Below are positions 7,627-13,656 of a DNA stretch of 13,656 nt, piece by piece. Under the pieces are notes generated by a model that searched no databases, was not told the DNA's origin, and was given only the letters and a program-made list of their open reading frames with translations. This DNA is from an uncultured Lachnospiraceae bacterium (GTDB lineage: Bacteria; Bacillota_A; Clostridia; Lachnospirales; Lachnospiraceae), in the NCBI GenBank assembly GCA_947177885.1, contig CAMWWF010000038.1, positions 1-13,656 on the forward strand, read 5' to 3'. Numbering within the stretch: position 1 is the stretch's first letter; each line of letters starts with the position of its first letter. The position numbers were made by a program, and so were the translations under genes.

Positions 7627-7651
7627 AAAAAGGCGCTGCGCCGATACAGCC
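7627..7651 (-). terminator. Weak candidate terminator after the eCIS ATPase gene
   Basis: On the minus strand GGCGCAGCGCC (7642-7632) is followed by TTTTT (7631-7627). The stem is only four pairs with a three-base loop. An alternative CGCCG/CGGCG stem lies just before it. It would separate the ATPase gene from the XRE gene but looks weak. Confidence 0.3.
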
Positions 7652-7677
7652 GGCGTGAATAACACCTGCTCTTTCTG

Positions 7678-9654
7678 TCAAAACCCTCTAATCACGGTTT
7701 CATCCTTTCCCGCTTCCAGAACCAGCGCCTCCCTCAGATGATCCCTGGCGACAGCTCCTCTCCCGTCACAGGCGGCCAGAAGCTTTGCCACATGGGCTGC
7801 CGCACTGATCCTGGCGGGACTTAATTCTGCTGCTTCCGCCAATGCTCCAAAATCCACATCCTGCGCCACAGGCAGTCCTCCCTCCAACACTTTTCTCCAC
7901 AGCCGCTCCCTGTCCTCTCTGCCCGGATTGCGGAACCTGACCACAAATCGTATCCGCCTGACAAAGGCATCGTCAAAGTGGTCCTTAAGGTTTGTAGCCA
8001 GTATCACAATACCGTCGTACTCCTCCATCCTCTGGAGCAGAAAGGAGGCGGAGACATTGGCATATCTGTCATGGGAATCCCTGACGGCAGTCCTCTTCGC
8101 AAACAGGGCGTCCGCCTCATCAAAAAAGAGCAGATATTGATTGCGCCTTGCCGTGCGGAAAATCTCGTCTATATGCTTCTCCGTCTCCCCGATATACTTA
8201 TCAAATACCTGGGACAGATCCACCTTCAAAAGGGGAAGCTGCAGCTGCCCGGCGATCACGGATGCGGCCATTGTCTTTCCGGTTCCGGAGCTTCCATGAA
8301 ACAAAAGCTGCAATCCCCTCTTTCCCCGCCACGCCCCGGCCAGTCTGACCACGGTTTCCAGCTGCCTCCGACAATCCGCGGGCAGAATGATCTCATCCGG
8401 TTCAAAACGGTCTTCTATCAGCTTTCCAAACCGGAAATTCTCCCCCCTTTCTCCCATCACTTCCAGCCAGATCCTCCGATCGGCGAGAGAATATGCTCCT
8501 GCCCGGGCCAGTATGGAAATCCTTCTCTGCCGCCTCTTCCATTCACCCACATTCAGCCGGTAATGTTCCAGCAATTCATCCTGCCACTGCCTGCGGTCTT
8601 CCGGTGCCACCCAGGCATCCAGCAGCAGACGCTTTTCCTCCATGGACAGCTCTTCCTTCAAAGAGATCCTGACATCCGCATCCTCCTTTACCTGCTCTGC
8701 CTGCGCCCCGGTCTGCGCCAGAAAGCAAAGATGCCTGTCGCCCAGATCCTGAAGCAGCTCCCTGCGTATGTTCTCCCATTCCGATGCGGAAGCATCGGAA
8801 AATTCTTCCGCAAGCTCCACCACGGTTACAGGATTCCAGAGTGTACCGATCAGGCGCAGCACCTGAAGGATACAGGACCGGCGGGATTTAGATGCGTGCA
8901 GCAGAATGTCCGACCGGAAAAACAGGACATTGGACCGGATTTCCCCGCATACCCGCCGCATCAGGATATGGCTGCCGCTTCCTCTGCTGCCGTGCAGTAA
9001 GATCCGCAGCGGTTCCTCCGCTCCCAGATAACCGCACAGTCTCCCATACTCGCTTTCGTGAAGGGGCAAAAGCTCCCGCCCGCCGGGCATTCCTTCCTCT
9101 TCTGCCACCGGATACAATGAATACCAGTTTTCCCGATACAGTCCTCCCGTGAGCAGGAAATAGAATACCACTGAATTTATGCGCAGCGGAAGCTGCAGGA
9201 AGCTTCTCTCTTCCCTTCCAACGGCCTCCTCTTCCTCCTCCGACACAAAGTACAGAATATCCCGCAGCACTCCGTTTTTCCCGCAGAGTTCCGACACATC
9301 GGAAAAGCCCACCGGCATCACCTGCGAGAGCAGATGCAGAATATACTGCAGATTGGGCCGGTTCTCCTTATATCTGTTCCTGAAGTCCATGCACAATCCG
9401 CCATCCAGCTCACAGCAGAAGGCAAACATCATGATCCAGTACTCCGTCTGTGTCAGAAAATATTTTTCCCGCAGACAGACTGCCGGGAGGAAGATCATCG
9501 TCTCTCTCTCCCTCGCGTCCAACAGGCTTCTCCGCTCTTCAAAGAGCACGGACCCCCTGTCTTCTCCCTGTTGCAGCCACAGGAATACCGCCGCATATTC
9601 CTGCATATGCTCCTCCAAAGAATCATATCCCCCCTTCGAAAAACCCTCTTCCAT
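7678..9654 (-). CDS. eCIS-associated AAA+ ATPase (Afp15-like)
   Basis: A 658-residue protein with a C-terminal AAA+ module (about 405-645): Walker A GSSGTGKT (454-461), pore-loop region KYIGETEKHIDE (486-497), Walker B LLFFDEAD (508-515), sensor 1 in LATN (Asn555), two Arg-finger candidates in VRRIRF (566-567), and a sensor-2-like SPARI (Arg615). The N-terminal half holds a second, degenerate P-loop, LLHGSRGSGSH (about 219-229), in which the Walker Lys is lost. No Walker B is clear after it. Contractile injection systems of the Afp/PVC type encode an AAA+ protein at the end of the structural genes, thought to help assembly or sheath handling. Position and architecture match. AGGAGG seven bases before the ATG sets the start. 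It is 51 bases after the gpI-like gene. A generic CbxX/spastin-like ATPase is the alternative, but context makes eCIS likely. Confidence 0.85.
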   Translation of the reverse strand: MEEGFSKGGYDSLEEHMQEYAAVFLWLQQGEDRGSVLFEERRSLLDARERETMIFLPAVCLREKYFLTQTEYWIMMFAFCCELDGGLCMDFRNRYKENRPNLQYILHLLSQVMPVGFSDVSELCGKNGVLRDILYFVSEEEEEAVGREERSFLQLPLRINSVVFYFLLTGGLYRENWYSLYPVAEEEGMPGGRELLPLHESEYGRLCGYLGAEEPLRILLHGSRGSGSHILMRRVCGEIRSNVLFFRSDILLHASKSRRSCILQVLRLIGTLWNPVTVVELAEEFSDASASEWENIRRELLQDLGDRHLCFLAQTGAQAEQVKEDADVRISLKEELSMEEKRLLLDAWVAPEDRRQWQDELLEHYRLNVGEWKRRQRRISILARAGAYSLADRRIWLEVMGERGENFRFGKLIEDRFEPDEIILPADCRRQLETVVRLAGAWRGKRGLQLLFHGSSGTGKTMAASVIAGQLQLPLLKVDLSQVFDKYIGETEKHIDEIFRTARRNQYLLFFDEADALFAKRTAVRDSHDRYANVSASFLLQRMEEYDGIVILATNLKDHFDDAFVRRIRFVVRFRNPGREDRERLWRKVLEGGLPVAQDVDFGALAEAAELSPARISAAAHVAKLLAACDGRGAVARDHLREALVLEAGKDETVIRGF

Positions 9655-9705
9655 CCGCCATCCTCCTATTTACTCCGTCAGCAGTTTCCAGAGCGCGTTC
9701 TGCCC

Positions 9706-10695
9706 TCACAGGAGTTTCATACATTCGATCGGACAGCCCGTAAGTGCAGAATCATATTCCGCCAGACAGGATGTCATGTCCAGAAAATACTGACTGTCCA
9801 ACACAGCCGTTCTATGAAGGATCACAAAATCAATATCCATGCCTATGGGAGTATTTTTCCTCAGCCAGTCAAGATACCGCTCCCTTCCGTCCTCAGGCTG
9901 ATTCCGGATCAGCACCACAGCCCTGTTTTTCTCCGGTTCTTCCATGATGAGCGCATCCTCCCCCGTGAGGATCCTGGTCATCTCAATATAATACTCACAG
10001 GTACCTTTTTTGCCCGCCAGGGAAACACCTCTGCGCAAAAGCTCCCTCAGAATATCCTCATCCACCTGTCTTGCCAGTTCTCCCCAGCCCAGCCATCGGG
10101 CCAGCCTGACCGCCTGGTTTTTCATACACAGCTCAGGATCCAGTCTTTCCGCCAGATCGTCAACAGCCTTCTCCAATCCGAGATACAGATTCTGCTGCAC
10201 CGCCAGAAATCGTTCCAGTTGAGGCGCATCATGATAGATGCCGGGAAGATATTCCGTAAAACTCTCTTTGGGAAAGGACAGATCGTAACCCCTGAACAGC
10301 ACATTCGTTCCGCTGCTTTGCAGAACCTTTACGGCAAGTCTGGCATAGCGACCGCATCCATTGCCGTACAAAAGCATACTCCGGTAATTGGAGCTGTACT
10401 GTGCATCCGGTCTCTTCGTGCGGAACCAGTATTCCACATCCTGTCGAAGAAGCTCTTCCCCGTCCGCGTCTATTCTGTCAAAAAGCCAGACATACAATTC
10501 CAACACGGCATCCCTGCCGATATCCAGCAGAAGACGATCCCATTCCGTCCCTTCTCTGCCGCTGTCGTAGATTCTGCTGACATAAATCGCCGAATTGCAC
10601 CCCTTCTCCATATTCAGGTACCCTCCGATGGACTGAAAACCATGCCGGATGCCGCAGCGCTGCAGGCATCTGTCGGATAAACAATGTGTGGACAT
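9706..10695 (-). CDS. gpI-like tail/baseplate protein (Afp12-like)
   Basis: A 329-residue protein from the preferred ATG at 10695, which has GGAGG nine bases upstream. The ATG at 10722 adds nine basic residues but has only GGGAG three bases away. The middle carries the tail-protein signature YLPGIYHDAPQLERFLAVQQ (about 149-168) followed by NLYLGLEKAVDDLAERLDPE, then VRLARWLGW and RRGVSLAGKKGTCEYYIEMT (about 221-240). This pattern belongs to the TIGR02242/P2 gpI group, which fills the wedge of contractile tail baseplates. The N-terminal part (1-145) is Cys-containing and not conserved as far as I can tell, and the C-terminus includes TPIGMDIDFVIL. It lies between the gpJ-like gene and the ATPase, the usual eCIS order. 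The unusually long gap before it holds a candidate promoter and the 46-base element. Confidence 0.82.
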   Translation of the reverse strand: MSTHCLSDRCLQRCGIRHGFQSIGGYLNMEKGCNSAIYVSRIYDSGREGTEWDRLLLDIGRDAVLELYVWLFDRIDADGEELLRQDVEYWFRTKRPDAQYSSNYRSMLLYGNGCGRYARLAVKVLQSSGTNVLFRGYDLSFPKESFTEYLPGIYHDAPQLERFLAVQQNLYLGLEKAVDDLAERLDPELCMKNQAVRLARWLGWGELARQVDEDILRELLRRGVSLAGKKGTCEYYIEMTRILTGEDALIMEEPEKNRAVVLIRNQPEDGRERYLDWLRKNTPIGMDIDFVILHRTAVLDSQYFLDMTSCLAEYDSALTGCPIECMKLL

Positions 10696-10722
10696 CTGAC
10701 CCTTCCTCCCTTTCCTTTTCAT

Positions 10723-10768
10723 AGACTCCCGGAATCTCTTTGTGCCTGATTTTGCAAAAAGATTTTTT
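10723..10768 (-). repeat. 46-base element, copy 2 (gpI leader)
   Basis: This is the second copy of the element at 2135-2180 (40 of 46 identical). In RNA from the minus strand AAUCUUUUUG can pair with CAAAGAGAUU across a 12-base loop (ten pairs, one of them U-G). Copy 1 keeps only the outer part of this stem. The copy lies just downstream of the candidate -10 at 10766-10771 and ends 27 bases before the preferred gpI start, so it would form the transcript leader. Confidence 0.85.
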
Positions 10769-10794
10769 ATTGGTTGTGCACAAATTTATGTCAG
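10766..10794 (-). promoter_or_regulatory. Candidate internal promoter of the gpI-ATPase part of the eCIS operon
   Basis: On the minus strand CTGACA (10794-10789; 5 of 6 matches to TTGACA) and AATAAA (10771-10766; 4 of 6 matches to TATAAT) are separated by exactly 17 bases. The spacer holds the perfect palindrome TTGTGCACAA (10774-10783), a likely operator. The tandem dyads at 10794-10830 abut the -35 from upstream. The 243-base gap here contrasts with the 39- and 51-base gaps elsewhere in the operon. Confidence 0.5.
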
Positions 10795-10830
10795 ATACAC
10801 AAAGTGTATCTTTACACAAAGTGTATCTTG
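10794..10830. repeat. Tandem 17-base repeats, each a dyad
   Basis: ACACAAAGTGTATCTT occurs twice in direct tandem with a 17-base period (10797-10813 and 10814-10830). Each unit contains an inverted repeat: GATACAC-AAA-GTGTATC at 10794-10810 and TACAC-AAA-GTGTA at 10813-10825. Two dyads side by side next to a -35 look like a two-site operator for a dimeric regulator. Confidence 0.75.
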
Positions 10831-10854
10831 GACGTGGAACATACGCTGATTAAA

Positions 10855-10887
10855 TTTGCGTACAACTGGCGGAAAATCGGCCGCAAA
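10855..10887. other. Dyad downstream of the gpJ-like gene
   Basis: TTTGCG (10855-10860) and CGCAAA (10882-10887) form a 6-base inverted repeat that encloses GCGG/CCGC as a further short stem. It has no U-run, so it is not a standard terminator. It lies between the gpJ-like stop and the tandem dyads. The rest of the 10831-10938 stretch shows nothing recognisable. Confidence 0.35.
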
Positions 10888-10938
10888 GGCAGGTGCAGGG
10901 GCGATTTCGAGAGGCTGTTTTCACAAATTTTCGGAATA

Positions 10939-12729
10939 TCAGGACCATCCTGTTCCGCCTGTCTCAATCCTGACTCTCAGTTTCGTGCCCGTCAGCCGAT
11001 ACGGTTCCAGATGCTTCTCCACCTGGCTTCTGTACCACTCCACACAATACTCCTCCTTGAGAGGATATGTGGGAAAAACCTTCACCACCACCGTATTGTC
11101 ATGCCATTCGGCCATTACTTTCTTTATCATCAGCCCCGGAGTCTCCATTACAAGTTCCCGGATATCCGCCTCTGTGACCATTCTGTTCTGCCGCGAAAGC
11201 TCTTCCTTTATCCCGGCAAACTGGCAGGAAGGCATTTTTCGGCTCCTGCCACCCCTGCCTGCCAGATAATTTGTACAGGTGATCTGAGGAAACAGCTCCG
11301 GCTGCTGCCATTCTGTGATCCTGTCCACAGGCACATTCCCCTTTTCCTCCTCCCAGAGACTCAGGGAAACCAGACGCAGTCCTCCCTCCGATGCAGACGG
11401 GATCCCCCCGTGCCTGCCGTCTCCCAGAACGATCACATTCTCATCCTCTTCCCAGTGCCAGACATTTTGATATCTGTTCTCCTCCGGATCCACCCTCTCA
11501 TACGAGCAGTACCGTTTCTTCCGATATCCCGCCTGCCTGACCATCAGCTCCACGGATGAGCGCATGAGCTTCTTCCAGGGAAGGCTGATCCTCTGTGACG
11601 CAATACCTGTGACCCGCTTCGTAATTTCCTCCAGGGGTATCCGGGCAGCGGTACACACGATCTTCACATGCCCCGTCCCGGCATAAGACACATATCGCTC
11701 CATACAGCCTGCCCTTATGGGCCCGTCCGCACAGACATTCTCTGTGATGTCCTCCCACAGCTTTCCGCCGTCCTCTGCCTGCTCCGATATTCCCTCTACT
11801 TCCCTCAGGAACCAAAGACTGCCCGTCCTTGCCAGATAACTGTCCAGTGCCACGGTATGACAGCTTTCGGTAAACTCCACATCCTCCGAACAGCAGAGCG
11901 TGTCCCGCTGAACCACCCTGACCACATTCAGGCAGATCTTGTACAGGGCCGGCATCACGTCATAACACCCATTACCGATCCTGCACCTGACTGCGGTGAT
12001 CCCGCTTTTCTGTACATTCATTGACGGATCGAACCGCAGGATGATTATACCGCTGAACAAAAGTCCTGCCGTGTCATCCCGCACCGCTTCCGCTTTCCGC
12101 CAGCCGTCCGCGGTCATATACTCCCACACCAGCCGTACCATACCGGAGCCTTCTGCAGCATTCCGCTTTCCCCTCTCATCTAGCAGCACAAAGAAACGAA
12201 AGTCTTTTCCCGGTTCCAGAGGTCGCTCCATCTCAAATCGGAAAAGCTCTCTTTCCTGTCCTTTCCCGCCCCCCAGCTCAAACCGGGTCTTCCGGAATAA
12301 TCTCATGGCATCCGCCCGATTATCAGCGGTTCCCGGGAAGAAACCCTGCAGGCCGTTATGGATCAGACGTATCTCTTCCTCTGTCTCAAATACCATTTCA
12401 TCGGATAAAAGCTTTGTACCTTTGGGTACAATATGTTCCTCCCCGGCCGCCTCCTCTTCGAAGTCAAAGAATATCCATGTCCACGCACATTCCCCCTGAT
12501 CCGCAGGGATGCCCAGAAGCTTCAGATACTTCCGGTAGTGGCTCTCCTGCACCTGATCCAGATAATAACTCTGCATATCGGAAAGGAGCGCCCACATCTC
12601 TATCAGCATGATCCCCGGATCGGACACCTCCGTATGAGTCCACCACGGAGCCTGCAGACGAAGCCTCTCCATGGCTCTTTCATATAATTTCTCATAACTG
12701 CTGTCATCCGACGTTACTGATTTCGGCAT
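10939..12729 (-). CDS. gpJ-like baseplate assembly protein (Afp11/TIGR02243-like)
   Basis: A 596-residue structural protein of a contractile baseplate. The N-terminus has the family opening: TEVSDPGIMLIEMWALLSDM (about 33-52) followed by YYLDQV and RKYLKLLGI. The C-terminal half has the J-type motif VIVLGDGRHGGIP (about 432-444), TNYLAGRGGRS, the MVTEADIRELVMETPGLMIK segment (517-536) and the closing VEKHLEPYRLTGTKLRVRIE (570-589). These match baseplate J/gp47-type wedge proteins. The middle (about 130-400) is less conserved in my reading. GGAGGGG seven bases before the ATG sets the start. It begins 39 bases after the stop of the right-edge gene. In Afp/PVC-like clusters a gpJ-like gene is followed by a gpI-like gene, as here. 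A P2-like prophage origin is less likely given the ATPase downstream. Confidence 0.85.
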   Translation of the reverse strand: MPKSVTSDDSSYEKLYERAMERLRLQAPWWTHTEVSDPGIMLIEMWALLSDMQSYYLDQVQESHYRKYLKLLGIPADQGECAWTWIFFDFEEEAAGEEHIVPKGTKLLSDEMVFETEEEIRLIHNGLQGFFPGTADNRADAMRLFRKTRFELGGGKGQERELFRFEMERPLEPGKDFRFFVLLDERGKRNAAEGSGMVRLVWEYMTADGWRKAEAVRDDTAGLLFSGIIILRFDPSMNVQKSGITAVRCRIGNGCYDVMPALYKICLNVVRVVQRDTLCCSEDVEFTESCHTVALDSYLARTGSLWFLREVEGISEQAEDGGKLWEDITENVCADGPIRAGCMERYVSYAGTGHVKIVCTAARIPLEEITKRVTGIASQRISLPWKKLMRSSVELMVRQAGYRKKRYCSYERVDPEENRYQNVWHWEEDENVIVLGDGRHGGIPSASEGGLRLVSLSLWEEEKGNVPVDRITEWQQPELFPQITCTNYLAGRGGRSRKMPSCQFAGIKEELSRQNRMVTEADIRELVMETPGLMIKKVMAEWHDNTVVVKVFPTYPLKEEYCVEWYRSQVEKHLEPYRLTGTKLRVRIETGGTGWS

Positions 12730-12768
12730 TCTATGTCCCCTCCATGGCTCCCCTCACGGCGGCTCAGA

Positions 12769-13656
12769 TCACACAGTGTTTCTCTCAGGGTGAAATTCCC
12801 GCCCCGAAGTCTCATCCAGACTACAGTTCACACTGCACCCCCGCAGCCAGACCGGTCCCGCACCGGCCACGACTTCCTCCAGCCATTTCCCGATTTCAGG
12901 AAGCCTTTCACGTATCTCTTCCTCTGCCCCGCCTCTCAGTCGGGCCCGCACTTTTTCCTCCGGACTGTCCGAATGCTCCGGCTTTCTCACCGACCGGGCG
13001 CTTTTACCCCTTTCCCGGCTGTGGGAATAAGCCAACTCCACCTCCAGCGTCCTCTCCCGCTGTCGGAAGACACAGGATTTCACCCGGATCAGCGGATATC
13101 TCTCCTGCAGCATGAGTTCCATATCCATGGGCGTCAGCAGCCTTCCCCAATGTGCAAAACAATGTTCCGCCGCCTGTCTCCCGGATATGATGGGGGCTCC
13201 CGCCCGATCACGGCAGATATCCGACAGACACACCGCCTCCAGTGTATTCATGCCGTCAGGTTCCAGATAAAATACATCTCCTGCGCAGATCTGCTCCTTT
13301 TCAATGTCCTCATCGGCCTCTCCCGGAATTTGTCGGACTAAGATATGATTCGGCAGAAAACAGGTGAACTCTTCCTCTCTTTTCTCTGTCAATTCCACCC
13401 AGAACGCTTCCCGGCCAAAGAGGACTCCCTTTCCTTTGATCGACTTCCCGGTAAAGGAAAAGGATCTCTCCCCCGTATACCAGCAATTGTCCGGTGTCAC
13501 GTCCCGGTCAAAACCAAGATACATCTTCTCGGTGTTGATTTCCCTGAAATCAGGAACCTCTTGTCCTTCCGGAAATATACAGCGCTCTCCCGCGGAAAAT
13601 CGGATCTCTTCCAGCACGGGAATGAATTTACGATAATACATGGCATAGGCATTACG
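12769..13656 (-). CDS. Probable eCIS baseplate protein, C-terminal part (cut by right edge)
   Basis: The frame is open through the right edge, with RNAYA codons before the Met at 13641, so the window holds 295 C-terminal residues of a longer protein. Visible segments include TEKMYLGFDRDVTPD, reminiscent of the LYLGFD motif of large gpJ-like baseplate proteins. Further on are IISGRQAAEHCFAHWGRLLT and PMDMELMLQERYPLIRVKSC, resembling the late J-domain pattern (T-x-x-D/E ... P-x-I-x-R-V-K). The region after about residue 215 is highly charged (RERGKSARSVRKPEHSDSPE), then ends with an amphipathic helix and a small Cys-containing strand region. It lies directly upstream of the gpJ-like gene. I infer a second J-like wedge component, but the N-terminal domains needed to decide are outside the window. 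Confidence 0.5.
   Translation of the reverse strand, partial: RNAYAMYYRKFIPVLEEIRFSAGERCIFPEGQEVPDFREINTEKMYLGFDRDVTPDNCWYTGERSFSFTGKSIKGKGVLFGREAFWVELTEKREEEFTCFLPNHILVRQIPGEADEDIEKEQICAGDVFYLEPDGMNTLEAVCLSDICRDRAGAPIISGRQAAEHCFAHWGRLLTPMDMELMLQERYPLIRVKSCVFRQRERTLEVELAYSHSRERGKSARSVRKPEHSDSPEEKVRARLRGGAEEEIRERLPEIGKWLEEVVAGAGPVWLRGCSVNCSLDETSGREFHPERNTV

Noticed and set aside
7562..7681. N-terminal extension of the XRE gene from a TTG overlapping the ATPase stop
   Set aside because: The added 40 residues have no domain character, and the candidate terminator lies inside them. The ATG at 7561 fits the family length.
10794..10830. Short CRISPR-like array
   Set aside because: The two units are directly adjacent with no spacers; this is a tandem operator-like repeat.
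10774..11559. Long plus-strand frames opposite the gpJ-like gene
   Set aside because: They are His/Pro/Leu-rich antisense shadows; the minus strand carries clear family motifs and a ribosome site.
7678..13656. Contractile-tail prophage (P2/Mu type)
   Set aside because: No capsid, packaging or integrase gene is seen, and an AAA+ ATPase after gpI is typical of eCIS, although the missing right part prevents full exclusion.

Overview
The window reads as part of a Bacillota chromosome, most likely a gut-type Clostridia such as Lachnospiraceae. This rests on the protein families present (LytTR/GHKL two-component pair, paired ABC exporters, short XRE regulators), on the strong GGAGG-type ribosome sites, and on medium GC content. 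It is inference, not a database match. Every gene I trust is on the minus strand, so transcription runs from right to left.

Right block (13656 to about 7340): the end of an extracellular contractile injection system (eCIS, Afp/PVC-like) operon. In transcription order it holds the C-terminal part of a probable baseplate protein (cut by the right edge), a 596-residue gpJ-like baseplate protein, a 243-base gap with a candidate internal promoter and several dyads, a gpI-like baseplate/tail protein, a 658-residue AAA+ ATPase of the Afp15 type, and a 73-residue XRE repressor-like protein. No capsid, portal, terminase or integrase gene is visible, and the AAA+ ATPase favours an eCIS over a prophage.

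Middle (about 7339 to 6629): no intact gene. It holds a plus-strand stretch with protein-like composition spread over two frames (a probable gene relic), AT-rich direct repeats, a candidate minus-strand promoter with an extended -10, and a leader of roughly 240 bases containing a dyad.

Left block (6628 to 1): a probable single operon of two full-length ABC exporters with intact nucleotide-binding motifs (likely a heterodimer), a LytTR response regulator, a single-TM GHKL histidine kinase, and a third ABC-type membrane protein cut by the left edge. The third gene is a diverged paralogue of the first and ends, within the window, in a long Gly/charged low-complexity segment where the ATPase domain should begin. 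No peptide substrate gene is visible.

The most notable unexplained structure is a 46-base element present twice with 40 of 46 bases identical. It lies 25 bases before the kinase start in the left block and 27 bases before the preferred gpI start in the right block, so it may link the control of two otherwise unrelated systems.
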